Origin: Ampelocalamus luodianensis
Taxonomy: Eukaryota; Streptophyta; Magnoliopsida; Poales; Poaceae
Assembly: GCA_036346255.1 (NCBI GenBank)
Contig: CM070628.1
Span: 18,615,840 to 18,679,839, forward strand
Direction of reading: 5' to 3'
DNA: 64,000 bases
This document shows, in pieces, positions 1 through 11,815 of the stretch. Position 1 is the first letter of the stretch. Every line of letters begins with the position of its first letter. Below the pieces are notes generated by a model. It was given only the letters and a program-made list of their open reading frames with translations. It had not been told where the DNA came from and did not search any database. Position numbers and translations under genes: made by a program.

Positions 1-1175
1 GAGGACTCACCAGAGCGCAAATGAGCTCGCGGAGCCGAGATCACCGGAGGCGGAGACGACGAACTAGCTCCCAGCGATACACCGGATGCCACGAGCTCGG
101 GATGGGCAAAATGGACGCGGTGAGAAAGTGGATCACGACGGAGGGTCGCCGTTGTTGCTCGAGCAGCGGTGGTGGTGGTGCCCTCGGTTTCTTCTCCGAC
201 CGCTAAGAAATGGGCGGAGAAGGCGTAGAATGGCTGCGAGGAGGAATGGGCGATCCTAGGAGGTAGATGGACTCGAGCGATCCCCGGAGGCGCACACGCG
301 TCCCCGGCGTGGCAACGACGAGCTGCGTGGCACGCATGCGCGATCGCCAGCGAGCTTCGGTAGGCAGCGGAGTCGGCGAGGAAGAACCTGACAAGGAGGG
401 CCCACACGGCAGCGACGGTGGCAAAGCAGCTCGAGTCGAGTGCGGCGCGAGCTCGCTTGGTTAGACTCGATCAATATCACACCGACCGTGGGATCTAAAA
501 CGGACGGCTGAGATCGATGTATGCATTCGGACAGGTCGGTTGATTCGACGCACGCGGGCCACACGATCTGCATCGGACGGTCGACAATGATCGGCTCGAG
601 GCGGTGCAGCTAGTTGACGCACCGAGTCAAGTGGTGCGGGTCGGACTCGAGTCCGAGTTAGGTCCGAGCGAGGAACAGTGTTTCGTGTTTGAATAAAAGG
701 GCTGAGTTAGTTTGGGAATTTTAGAGGTAGCTCCTGAGCTCCAAAAATTGCGAAATTTGTATGGTAGCTACTAGGGACAGAGGACAACCTTGTGAAATTT
801 TTCCAGGAGTTTTCATACAATAGATTTCTCCCAATAAAATTCACAAGCTGCTGTCCAGAGGTTTGACCAGATTTCTAAACTGGTTTGACTTGGGCATTTG
901 AAATAGCAAACAAAATCTAAAAATTGTGAAATAATTCAGGGAGGTAGATAGGATGATCAAGATGATAGGAAAAATAATTTCAGAAGATGATCACAAGTTT
1001 GAAAGCTAAGAATGTGCTGACAACAATTCCCAATCACAAGAATTAAATTCTAAAAATTGGAAATTGCTAGGGAAAATTTGGAAAACTTCCAAATGATTTG
1101 AAGAGACAACAAAAGTTTTTATTTCGCCTCAAAATCTTACATTGGAAATACAAACCCTAAGTTAGGGCTGTTACA
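1..1175 (-). mobile_element. Partial gypsy-type LTR, 5' end at 1175
   Basis: On the minus strand the sequence starts TGTAACAGCCC at 1175, a typical grass gypsy LTR start, and runs off the left window edge. Bases 1-690 are GC-rich and full of short overlapping open frames with no recognisable domain. Bases 700-1175 are AT-rich and resemble the AT-rich start of the solo LTRs at 5987-10369 and 15195-19598 (shared stretches such as the block around 'gctactagggaca'). It abuts the Sirevirus LTR that begins at 1179, so it may have inserted into that LTR. The outer end and target duplication are not visible. Confidence 0.6.
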
Positions 1176-1947
1176 GGGTGAATAGGCATTTTAAAACTTC
1201 TATGCGCTAAAACCGATTTCTAATGCGGAAGCTAATACAAATATGGTTTTGCACAAATAAAGCCTAAATCCACTAGTCTCAACTAAGTGCACCAACAATA
1301 CAAGTCTAATGATAATAATCAATCAAGCATGGACTTGTAAGCAATTCAATTTAAGCAATGTAAATAGGACAAAGCATGACAAGCATGCATACACAATGAA
1401 TAAGCAATTTAATACAAGAAATATAAATTGCACAATGTAAAGTAATAGAATGTAAACCACAATGACACGGTGATGTTTTACCGTGGTGTTCGGAGACTTG
1501 CCGGTCTCCCCTAATCCACGTTGAGGGAAACCCAAATCAATTGGGCCGGCTCCACGAATGAAGCCTTCCTCCGAGGTATCAACACCTCGCTCCACTAGGG
1601 TTGCTATTACTCCACTCCGGAGATGGCGAGCACCAAGCCACTCACAAACACTGGGCCTTCTCACAAGCTTCACTTGAGAAGATCACTGGACCACGACGCC
1701 TCCACGCCGTCTAGATGTCGGCAAACACCAAGAGTAATAAGCCAAGCCCCTTGCTTGACTCTCACCACGTGCAACGAATGCACAAGCTCAAGTGGATACG
1801 AAATCCACCTCTAGATGCAACACATGCAACTAGAGACCCCTCTCCTTGCTCACAAGGTGCAACACATGGACAATTGAGAGGAGAAGCTCACACTAGCTCA
1901 AAAGAGTGAAATGGGATGCCAAAGGTTGTCTCTCAACCGGCCAAGGG

Positions 1948-1960
1948 GGTATTTATAACC
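1948..1960 (-). promoter_or_regulatory. Probable LTR TATA box
   Basis: The minus strand reads GGTTATAAATACC, a good TATA box, about 770 bases before the LTR 3' end. The same box is conserved in the right LTR at about 13617-13628. Position and conservation suggest the retrotransposon core promoter. The transcription start is not visible. Confidence 0.55.
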
Positions 1961-2020
1961 CCTACATAAAAAACTAGCCGTTTGGAGACGAAACTGCCAA
2001 AAACTAGCCGTTACAGACAT

Positions 2021-2106
2021 TTGCGGTCGTACCGCCCTCACAAGGGCCGGTACAACCGTTCTGGGCGGTCGTACCACGTCTTTACATGGCGGTCGTACCG
2101 CAGCTC
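2021..2106. repeat. Palindrome cluster 1, CGGT-N3-ACCG
   Basis: At least four close copies of an 11-base dyad, CGGT-N3-ACCG, for example GCGGTCGTACCGC at 2023-2035 and again at 2089-2101, and CGGTACAACCG near 2048. The right LTR has the same cluster at about 13693-13771 with only a few changes. Clustered palindromes in the LTR cis-region are a described trait of Sireviruses. Confidence 0.8.
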
Positions 2107-2782
2107 AAAATAATCAGTACAGACGACACTCGGTAAAAAGGTCATAACTTTTGACTCCAATGTCGGAATTGAGTGATCTTGGACTCTATTGAAAGCTTAT
2201 TCAGTGGGCTATACAACCAACAATTTCAAAGAGACTCTGCCATGGTCTAAGTCCAAAGTGATAGCAACAAGCAATCTTAGACCAAGCCAAGGGAAGATAC
2301 ATGAATCCCAACAATTTGCAAAACATATTTGCAAACTTAGATCATGCCACAAGGAGTAGGTACATGGACTTCAACCATTTGCAAAACACATTTGCAAAGT
2401 ATAGTCACATGCTACAAGGATTATCCATGAGCCTCAACTATTTGCAAAACACATTCGCAAATATAGGCAACATGTTAGAGTGAGCTAGAGCAAGTGAGGT
2501 TGAGTTATCAACACATGATGAGACTCAAGCTACTAGAGAACACCCCTCTTAATAGTACGACAACCTATACTAGCAATCCGGTCTTCCAACCAAGCACCAA
2601 GACCGGTAAAAGACTAGGAACACATCCTTAGCCCTAGCTAGTCATACCTTTGCCTTGAGCATCTTCTTGAAGCTTGATGATGCACATCTTCACTTCAAGT
2701 CCGGGTTCTTGACTTGAAAGCTCATCAACACATGATGACTTGAATATCATCAACTCATGATGACATCCTTTACTTGACCTCA

Positions 2783-2930
2783 ATCAACACATGATGAGTC
2801 TTCTCTTAACTTGATGATCAACTGATGATCATCTCTTCTTCGAGATCTTCATATGCATCAACACATGATGAGTCTTCTCTTGACTTGATGATCAACTCAT
2901 GATCATCTCTTCTTCGAGATCTTGATATGC
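2783..2930. repeat. 74-bp tandem duplication in LTR
   Basis: Two head-to-tail 74-base units (2783-2856 and 2857-2930) start ATCAACACATGATGAGTC and differ at a few positions. Shorter ATCAACACATGATG echoes occur on both sides. The right LTR carries the same pair at about 14497-14645. Confidence 0.75.
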
Positions 2931-3123
2931 ATCAACACATGATGCATCCTCTTCTTGAACCTTTACTTGATGACGATCAACTCATGATGCCATCCGAAGT
3001 CTTCATTACCCTGGAACATAACCTATTCATCCAACTCATGGAAAATGTTAGTCCTATAATGATTAACATTAATTACCAAGATATACCTGCAAAATGCTTC
3101 TAAACAAGCTGTTGAAAAACCTG

Positions 3124-3445
3124 GACCGGTACTACCGCTAACCAAGTTGCGGTACTACCGCGTGGTCTGGTCGTATCGCACGAGGGAGCGGTACTACCAA
3201 TTGCAGGGTTTTCAACTAAGCCGAAAAGACATGCTCTCTGGAAAATTCATACCGCCATACAAAATTCGGTGCAACCGCATCGCGGTACAACCGTTTCTCA
3301 AATGCGGTACGACCGATTAACAAAGAGAGCTCCGAGCCAAAATGCATCTGTTCTGGTTTTATGTAACCGCCAACTAGAAATTGGAACGACCGATGTGCGA
3401 TCATACCGCACCAAGATCCGGTCGAACCGCAGCGCGGTCGAACCG
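3124..3445. repeat. Palindrome cluster 2, CGGT-N3-ACCG
   Basis: About ten copies of CGGT-N3-ACCG or near matches, with cores ACT, ACA, ACG, CAT and CGA. Examples are GCGGTACTACCGC near 3149 and CGGTCGAACCG near 3419-3445. The right LTR has the same cluster at about 14834-15165. Arms are conserved while cores vary, which suggests selection or homogenisation of the dyad. Confidence 0.8.
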
Positions 3446-3695
3446 CCCATGACACGTCGGTTCATCCGATTTCTGACAAAAGCACCTAGAGTTTCCAAAA
3501 CTCAAATTCAAATGCATGCATGATCCTAACTTGATCCATAAGGCACAAGAACATGCTATCAAGCTACTAATCATGATCCCTCTATTGTCATGCATTTCCC
3601 TTACCATGTCGCCATCCATGAACTGGGACTAAGCCTTCAAACATCTTAGCACACATGTTAGTCCCACATCACAATCTCAGATAATTGAATATAGA

Positions 3696-3950
3696 TAAAC
3701 ATGAGTATATATAAACTACACAAGTTATATATATACTCACATATAAGTATATATGAACTACACAAGTTCTATATACCAAATATGAGTGCATACAAACTAC
3801 ACAAGTTGTATATACTCATATGAATATATTAACTACACAAGTTAAATATATTCAAGGATATATGAGCATCTACGAACTACACAAGTCTCATATGCTCTCA
3901 TATACTCATATGAATATATTAACTACACAAGTTAAATATATTCAAGGATA
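3696..3950. repeat. AT-rich repeat block with AACTACACAAGTT
   Basis: Short units built around AACTACACAAGTT separated by TATATA-rich spacers, at least seven copies. Two longer copies near 3820 and 3910 are almost identical. The right LTR has the same block at 19830-20060, with a TA-dinucleotide expansion. Confidence 0.65.
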
Positions 3951-4164
3951 TGTTTCAAAGTAAAGATCCTTAATATATGTGGAAAGAGAATATGGATCAA
4001 TACTAATGAAACCACAAAATATAGAATGAACTCCTCCTAAATGTGTGCATACACAAATGTGTAATGGAAACATATGCACATATCCAAGTTAACCTTTTGG
4101 TGGAGTTTAGCCTATATTTTGGATCCAAGGAAAGCAACTATATATATAAATAAAGTAAAATGCA

Positions 4165-4556
4165 TAACTCTTGTATTTTCATCTTTATATCCAAACGAGA
4201 CTAAGCAATAGATAATCAATAGAATTGTTAGTCTCACAAATAGATTTATCATTAATAAATGCATATCTATTTGGATTTTTGCTTTTATATCCAAGTTGAG
4301 ACTAAACATGATATAACAATAAGAGTGTCAGTCTCACAAGTGCATTTGTCATTAATGAATACATACCTGTTTGGATTTTTGTTTTTATATCCAAGCTGAG
4401 ACTAAACATGATATAACAATAAGAGTGTTAGTCTCACAAGTGCATTTGTCATTAATGAATACATACCTGTTTGGATTTTTGCTTTTATATCCAAGCTGAG
4501 ACTAAACATGATATAACAATAAGAGTGTTAGTCTCACAAGTGCATTTGTCATTAAT
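4165..4556. repeat. 100-110-bp tandem repeat near LTR 5' end
   Basis: Three to four units begin near TTTGGATTTTTGCTTTTATA at 4271, 4381 and 4481, so the spacing is 110 and then 100 bases. Each unit contains GAGACTAAACATGATATAAC. The right LTR has the matching array at 20290-20680. On the minus strand this is the start of the LTR, so it could be an upstream promoter repeat. Confidence 0.75.
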
Positions 4557-4602
4557 CACTAAAATACTCCATTAACACATAATGGCGGGTCTATATCCTT
4601 CA

Positions 4603-4616
4603 ATCTCCCCCTTTTT
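4603..4616 (-). promoter_or_regulatory. Polypurine tract, with further PPT-like tracts
   Basis: The minus strand reads AAAAAGGGGGAGAT directly next to the LTR start, the expected primer for plus-strand DNA synthesis. Similar tracts recur at 4822-4835, 4953-4964 and 4985-4996, and a weaker one at 11538-11548. Multiple PPT-like tracts upstream of the 3' LTR are a known Sirevirus feature. Confidence 0.75.
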
Positions 4617-5339
4617 GGTGATTGATGACAAATCCATCATTAATAGCAACATTTTGATATAAGTCAACATAGGATAGGAATGTAAGCTTATTTGATTATT
4701 CTCATGCATGGAACTAATCAAGTTAGAGCATAAAGAATTCTCCTCCTATTATACTATGCATGGGATAAAGCGAGATCACATAGAGAGAATAACTTACTCA
4801 TCCAAATGTAGCTCATACAAATTCTCCCCCTTTTGGCATTAATCACCAAAAATCCAAACCAAACCTAAACCAAAAGAGAGTCTTTGCAAAAACATGAGCT
4901 TTGCAATAAAATGCATTTGATGAAATATTTTCCCACTTAGAAGATTTGAACAATCTCCCCTTTTATGAACTGAGCAAAAAGGAATTCTCCCCCTTTATGA
5001 ATAGAGCATGAGTTAGGGTGAGAACAACCAAATGAACTCCAAATCAATTTCCGCCTTATTGGCATAAAGCACCAAAGAGCAAAACGAAGCCAAAAAGGAG
5101 TTTTTGCAAATTAGTTTTCCCATATAATAGTTTACCCAATAAATTTTAAGTAAAACTCAAAATATTTTTATTATAGTTTTTACAAAATATTTTAGGAAAA
5201 CTCCCCTCTACACAAAGGTTCCACTCCTTTGACACACAAAGGATTTCTTCGTCAACTTATCTTTTCTTTTGACACACAAAAGCTTTCGTTATCCAATTAT
5301 CTCTCTTTGATATTTAGCATCAAAAACATTTTCCCCATT

Positions 5340-5960
5340 GTCTTTATGTGTATCCACTTGTAAAAAAATCTTTGACCAACACTAGTAGATACCACTAGTA
5401 GATACTTCCTGTAGATACCACTTGTTGAAAGATATTCTTTAAACTTCACTTGTGGATACGACGAGTCAACGATGCCACTTGTAGATAATACTTGTAGATT
5501 CCACTTGTAAATCCATATGTTGATACCACTTGTGGAAAACATGCGTCGACAAGACTTCACTTCTCAAGGTGCTTGAACTTCTCTTGCAAAGATCTTCTCT
5601 TAGAGAGATATAACTTGTCGATACCAATTGAAGATACCACTTGGAGAAATAACACTTGAAGAGATCTTTGGGTATCAGAGAAACCACTTGGATAAGAAGA
5701 GAGATTAGGTATCGGAGAGAGCTTGGTTAGAAAAGATTTGACCGGCATGGAAAGAAATAGATACCACTTGTAAACGAGAACAAAAGATATCACATGAATG
5801 GATAAGATGATATCATTTCAGGATACCAGTTGTAAAAACAAGGATACCACTTGAACAAACACATATGGTTCGCATGCCGAGGTCAAAGATGATCAAAAAG
5901 GGCTACCACTTGAAAGAATACCATTTGAATGATAAATATATCATATAGAGATCAACATGG
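5340..5960. repeat. Degenerate minisatellite around GATACCACTTGT
   Basis: More than fifteen copies of GATACCACTTGT or close variants, unevenly spaced, in the 3' non-coding region of the Sirevirus-like element. On the minus strand the unit reads ACAAGTGGTATC and yields short open frames with repeating STSGI-like and KWYLQ-like words. These look like by-products of the repeat and not a gene. Confidence 0.65.
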
Positions 5961-5986
5961 CATATGGAGTCAACAAACTATATTTG

Positions 5987-8900
5987 TGTGGGCGCCCCGG
6001 GTTCCCAGGATCAACGACCATTGCATATATATCCTTCAACAACATTGCATCAAATACATACAAGTCACACATTTACATAATTAAACATAAGTTTACAACA
6101 TTCGGTTTTAGTACTACAATATAGAGTGACTTGGTCACTACAACATGTTCAACAGCGGAAGCAAAATAAAAACTTAAAGTCCACCAATGGCCTCATCCAC
6201 CCGCAGGCAATTGCGTGGAGGAAAGAAGTAGCTTTACTCGTTAGCGTCACCCTGATCGGCGCTAACGGGTACTTCATAAAGAAAACCGTCCTCACCTGCA
6301 ACAATAGGTGATAGCACCTTGAGTACGGAAGGTACTCAGCAAGTCTTACACAAACTAATAAAATTAAGTGTTTATTAGAACCTAATCAAAGGAGTAGAAT
6401 TTTCACATGCATAAGGTTACAACAGGAAGGTTTAAAGGTTTAGATTTGCATAAAGCGATACATCTTAACCTACAAAGGCTAAATTTTGATAAAGCGATTT
6501 AATAAATCAAAGATAAAGTAGAGCAGTAAGTAAATGGAACAATTGTAAACAGTACAAAGCATGAATCCCTCATGCTAAACTAGAAAAACCGAAACCAGTT
6601 TTGTAAATCAAAACTTCTATACAGGTGACATCAATTCAAGTTATCGTCCATGACCGTGGACACGGCTATTCGAAAAGTTTATACCCTGCAGGGGTGTACA
6701 TCTTTACCCACATGACTTAGCTAGCCCGTTGCCTTCGGATGCCTCCGAATGATGACATACTTCCTTTGGTATGCCGACCGGGGAAACTAAGATCTGGTAT
6801 TTTTCAACAAGCTAATACTATTGAGTTGGACCCCCATGTGTGAACTGATCTCGCTTAAACAACGGCTGATAGCATCTCCTTAACCGAGGCACACATGTTG
6901 CTTCAGTAATGCCGATCCAAACAATTAAATGCGAACTGGGCTCACTACCCATATTAGGATGCAATCGGCACCATTAAGGTACGTATATGCTAACGAGCAC
7001 ATATACGCCTCACCCTTCTAAGAACATCCGATATTGACATACAAGCTCACATGGCATACAACGCATCATAAGACCAAAGCATCTATGCCATACAAGGTCA
7101 ATACACATATTCTTACTTTCCTGTTTCCAACCCAATAGTCTTAACATTTTACTTAACCAAACAGCGCCCATACACTGCATGTGGAAGTACGTGGGGGACT
7201 TGAATTGAATAATCAGAGTTCGGTCCTTAATTAACCCGGACAAGTCCACCACAAATCCCAATCTCGTGCACAAAAGCACCATCACTAGCTTCCTCTTGTC
7301 CAGATCAATTTAAATATGAAACTCAAGTTTGATTTAAAGAAAGTGGACAAAGAGTTCAAAATAACAGAAGTTCATTTGTGATTTCCCATGTTTGACAAGA
7401 TATGCTTGTCAAACTCTAAAGTCTCTAGACTGCATGTCTAAGCCAAATCTCAAAATATATGTTATAATATACAGTATTGAGCTAGGTTAAGTGTATGATT
7501 ATAATTAAGGTAATCCACAATGTCACTCATGTTGTGCTTTTATTTTAGTCATAACTAACTAATACAATCCATTTTGGTATTTTCTGTTTGGTTTGTGTTC
7601 AATGAAAAACTAGCATGCACAGATATCACCATGGATTTAGAAAATCTATTGTATAAAACTTGGGATCAATATGGTGCAAGGAGGATGCTTGCCTTGATAA
7701 TAATACATACATGAAGACAATCAACGAGGCGGTGTAGGCCACCTCGGGTAGGCCGGCGCGTCGCAGGTTTAGGTTGCTCGTAAATAAAGTCAAAAGCTTT
7801 GATGAACTAGATTTTATAAGAAGCAAATAAACCCAATAAATGCCAAAATCGAACTCCAAAGAAGTACAAAATGGAAGAAATATGCATGATCACTAACTAA
7901 TACAATCCATTTTGGTGGAAATGCATGATTACACAGAAAATCTATTGTATGCTTAAGCCATAACTACCCATAATAGTGATAATAACCCATATTATAACCT
8001 ACTGTTTTCAAATGGCAGAAACTAAGGCTTAGTTCAAAGTTTCAGTTTTCATATTTTGAAAAGAATAGAAACAGGACAGATTACAGATTTTAGGAAAAAG
8101 GAAAATAGATCAAGCAAAGGCTCTAAAATGAAGCTTAGCCTGATCTATTAGGGTAGTTAATACCCTGAACCAACCTTAACCTAACCCTACTCGGTTAGAT
8201 TACAAAAGGCTAAGGAAAAACCTATTTTGTCGGTTAAGCCGACAAAATAAGACAGAGACAGATTTCGGCTATGATGCAAAATAGATGATGACAAGAATTG
8301 AAAGATTAACTTGTTATGCTACTAGGGTTTAGCTGGGACCTAACTAGGATAACAAGTCAACAGAAGAAACCCTAGGTCTTGAAAAAGATATGGAAAACCG
8401 AAAAGTTATAATAACAACTTTTCAGTTTGAAGCAAGTTGAAGCTACTGATATTTAAAAGAATGATTCATATGATCTCCTAAGGTCCTTAAGATGCTCAAG
8501 ATATCGAAAACTAGGGTTTTAGCTTACCGGAATAGGAAAGACACCACAGACTCTGAAAACCGAAGTGGATTGACAGAGAAATAAACTCTGGATTTAACCT
8601 ACAAAAGATATCCAATCTTTAATGCAAGGTAAAACCAGTGCTTAAAGTGGATAAGCAATGGACAAGAGCAAGAAACTCCACTGGACAGCAAGGAAAATGA
8701 TGAGCTTCAGTGGTCAACAATGGCAGTAGCAAAAAGCTAGGGTTTATATATGGATGTTGAGCTACAGGCACAGGAGAAGAGTCTAGAGTTGATGAGGTGT
8801 CCATTTAGGGCTAAATATCCAAAAATTTGTGGCATAATCTTTGGATCCCTCCTCTGCTCTCAAAAATGGTTGCGTGCAGAGATAAGGAAGAAGGGAGGCA

Positions 8901-10369
8901 AAATATGACATGTGGGTCCCTTTGTCATCCTCAGTCGCGTGCGTCTTTAAAAGCTCAAAAGAATATCACATGTCCGATTAGAAATGGGCGGCTGTGATAA
9001 ATAGAGAGGTTAAAAGGTTTTAATCGGTATCTTTTAATATGGACCGTGCGATATAGATCGGCCGATCGAGATTAAAACAGAGCCCAAAAGGATTTCGGGG
9101 CTTTAAGTTCAAATAGGGCGTTGGATAGAAATCCAATGGCCCAACTCAAAAGATACACGTCATCCCTTAGATGCACTGATGCAGCACCGTCCGATTAAAC
9201 TTCTACGGTCAGGATTGACGCGGAATCCGGATGGTCCGATTGCATACACTCACCTGGACCTTACGATTAAAATCCAACGGTCCACCGAATTTGGGCCTTA
9301 AATGCGCTCGGTCAAAAAGGAGCGTCGTGGGATTTAAATCCAAAGGCCCAGATAGCTGCGCGCCTTTTATTTCAAAATGAAACGAGCGACGCGGTTAGAT
9401 CAAGAATGGACGGCGGAGATCATGAGGGGATCCGGAGTCGTCCGAATGCATACACCGCTCTGGACCACACGATGAAGATCTAACGGCCCAGAGGAGCGCA
9501 GGCCTTAATAGCACGCGGTAAAAAGGAAAGCCGTAGGATTTGAATCTGACGGCTCAGATAAAAGCGTGTCTTTAAGTTTAAAACGAAAAGGGAGGCGCTG
9601 TTGGATCAGACATGAACGGTGGAGATCAGAAGGGCTCCGGAGTTGTCCGATTGCATACACTGACCTCGATCGTTAGATTAAGATCCAACGACGGAGATCA
9701 AAGCGCACACGTGGACAGCTCGCGTGACGTTGCGGCCCCGCCCGTTCGATTGAAGATCAACGGCTCACATCGCGTATGGGGTTTGAGCTCGCGCTCGAAC
9801 GTGACAGAGCCGGACCACTTGCACGGGGTTGGACTCAACCACATGGCTCGAGTCGCTACAGTGCTAGGGTTTGGATTCAAACCAGTTTAGTTGACCAGAA
9901 CCTATTCAAAAGCTTAAAGGTTGGACTGGGCTTTTAAAAATAACAAATAAATTTGTAAAATCATGAAATTTTTACTAGAGGCTACTGGGATGATATATTT
10001 CCCAGATAAATTTTAAAATCACAAGATCACTTTGTAAAATACATAAATATTTATTTTAGCCCGAAAATATTCATTTAAAGACAATCACTTTTCTTTAAGC
10101 CAAAATAATTTCTAAAAATGCAACAAAAATATTTTCAGCCAAGATAATTTATCTAGGCTTTAATAAAAATACTTCCCAGTCATAATACAAGTTTTATCTT
10201 GCATTCCTTTAAGATTTTAAATGGTTCTTTTGGATTTTGGCTAACAAGGAAGGTTTTTAATTTGTAACACACTGCCCAAATTGTAGAAATGAACAGTAAT
10301 GCTATGAACAACACCTCATCACTGTTCATAAAGCATTTAATTACTGTTTATAGAATTGGGGCTGTTACA
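5987..10369 (-). mobile_element. Solo LTR, 4.4 kb, TSD ATTTG
   Basis: The sequence begins TGTGGGCGCCCCGG at 5987 and ends GGGGCTGTTACA at 10369, so the minus strand has TG...CA ends. Perfect 5-bp duplications ATTTG lie at 5982-5986 and 10370-10374. It contains no coding domain and no internal direct repeat of its own ends, so it is best read as a solo LTR left by recombination between the LTRs of a gypsy-type element. It is the same family as 15195-19598 in the opposite orientation and lacks about 150 bases near its 3' end. Short open frames inside (for example 9612-9890) have no known domain. Confidence 0.85.
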
Positions 10370-10374
10370 ATTTG

Positions 10375-11815
10375 GGTAGCTTGCAGGGATCACAAGGATC
10401 AATTTGACCAAAAAGGAGATAGCCAAAATAGATTTAGAATTGAATTGAATCTTACCAATGTCAAGATGATTATGAGAAGCTACTATTAGAAAGAATACTA
10501 CTTGAATAATTGCATTCACAATCAAGGAGAAATAGTAGTGAGTAGCTGACAAGGATAGCAACATACATCTTGACTTGAGGGAGCAAAAGGGAGTGGCTCA
10601 AAGAATTGAAATCAACAAATTTGATCAAATCATCCAAAGTCTCCAGGTCCGGTCAAACCGGCGGCACAGAGACGGTCAGACCGGGAAGCGGTCAGACCGA
10701 CGGCAAATAAGCGGTCAAACCGGGGAGATAACGGCGGTCAGACCGCACTTGACTGAAAACTGAAGAACAAAAACAGTTTCAGTTCTAAAATTTTTGGAGA
10801 AAAGAAGTGATTAGTTGTACATTGCTCCAAATTTTCACACAATCATACAAATAAAGATATTTGGAGCATTTTCAACTTATCTAGACTTTAAGAATCCAAC
10901 TTTCAAATAGTTTTTATGAATTAAGCTTTAGATTTTGGAAATGAAAACGTATTTTCAAAACTTTTCACAAAAAGAGCCAAATTGAGCATTTGATGAAATC
11001 TATAGCATCTAATTGCATGTATGAGTCATAAATACCATCATGGACCTATTCATATGGATAATTCAGGCTCAAATGGCTAAACTCACTTAAGTGCTAGAAA
11101 GTGACCACTTAGGTCAAACTAGTATTTTAGACGAGTTTCAAAATCAAATAACTTTTGATGAGTTGGTATTTTGGAAATCATTTGAATATCAAAAGGTTTA
11201 GAATAGCCAACTCTAAGATTTTTCTTTTGGGACAAATGTTAAATTCTTTTTAGAGTAGATTTTACACAAAAATCTAGTTTATGTCAAAAACAAGATTCTA
11301 GAATCTAGAATTTTGGATAGAAACTCATTTTATTTGAAATAGCTTTTTCTTAAGCCAAAACCTTTGGGAAACCTTTGAAATGTATTTGTATACATTTTGC
11401 AACTAATTTTTCAAAGGATATACTAATAGTTATGAAATTTTTGACTTTTGGCTAAATGGCTTAACTTTGAAAAACATTACTAGCACTTAATTAATTTGGG
11501 CACACTAGGGATGTGATATACATGTAAATGACTTAGCACTCCCCCTTAATGTGCCACTACCAACTTGCTTAAGATTTGAATAATCAAGATTAAGCATAAG
11601 AGTAAGAACAACCCTTTTTAAGATTTTCATGAGATGCAACCTACACAAGGTAAAAGGTCTAGATACTTCAATGTAAGTACTTGTTATCGAAATGGCATTG
11701 GCTTATGATATGACTTGATCATCCTTAAGCTTGGCTCCAATTTTGCATATGGTGAGTTCCACCTCTTCATGTGTGAGTCAAACCTCCAATGCATCTCCAA
11801 GTACCTATTAAGCAT
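10375..11815 (-). other. Non-coding region downstream of gag
   Basis: AT-rich sequence between the gag stop and the inserted solo LTR. In an autonomous copia element protease, integrase and RT would be here. No such motif (DTG, HHCC, YVDD) was recognised on either strand. It holds a GGTC-type palindrome cluster at 10650-10746 and a PPT-like tract near 11538. Confidence 0.6.
10650..10746. repeat. Palindrome cluster 3, CGGTC-AG/AA-ACCG
   Basis: Five dyads with cores CAA or CAG (CGGTCAAACCG, CGGTCAGACCG) in under 100 bases. The arms match the LTR palindromes but the cores differ, and this cluster is internal to the element and not in the LTR. Confidence 0.75.

Larger units (their letters stand above)
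1179..4602 (-). repeat. 3' LTR of the Sirevirus-like element
   Basis: About 3.4 kb, starting TGAAGG on the minus strand at 4602 and ending near 1179. It matches 13261-15194 plus 19599-20726 almost base for base. The first 410 bases (1179-1590) have no counterpart in the right copy. The LTR contains palindrome clusters, a 74-bp duplication, an AT-rich repeat block and a 100-bp tandem repeat, listed separately. The usual CA end may be missing because another LTR begins immediately at 1175. Confidence 0.85.

Noticed and set aside
1..690. Several GC-rich open frames
   Set aside because: They overlap on both strands, have no domain and lie inside LTR sequence.
5297..5793. Minus-strand open frames with repeated STSGI-like words
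   Set aside because: They are products of the GATACCACTTGT minisatellite and have no conserved domain or start context.
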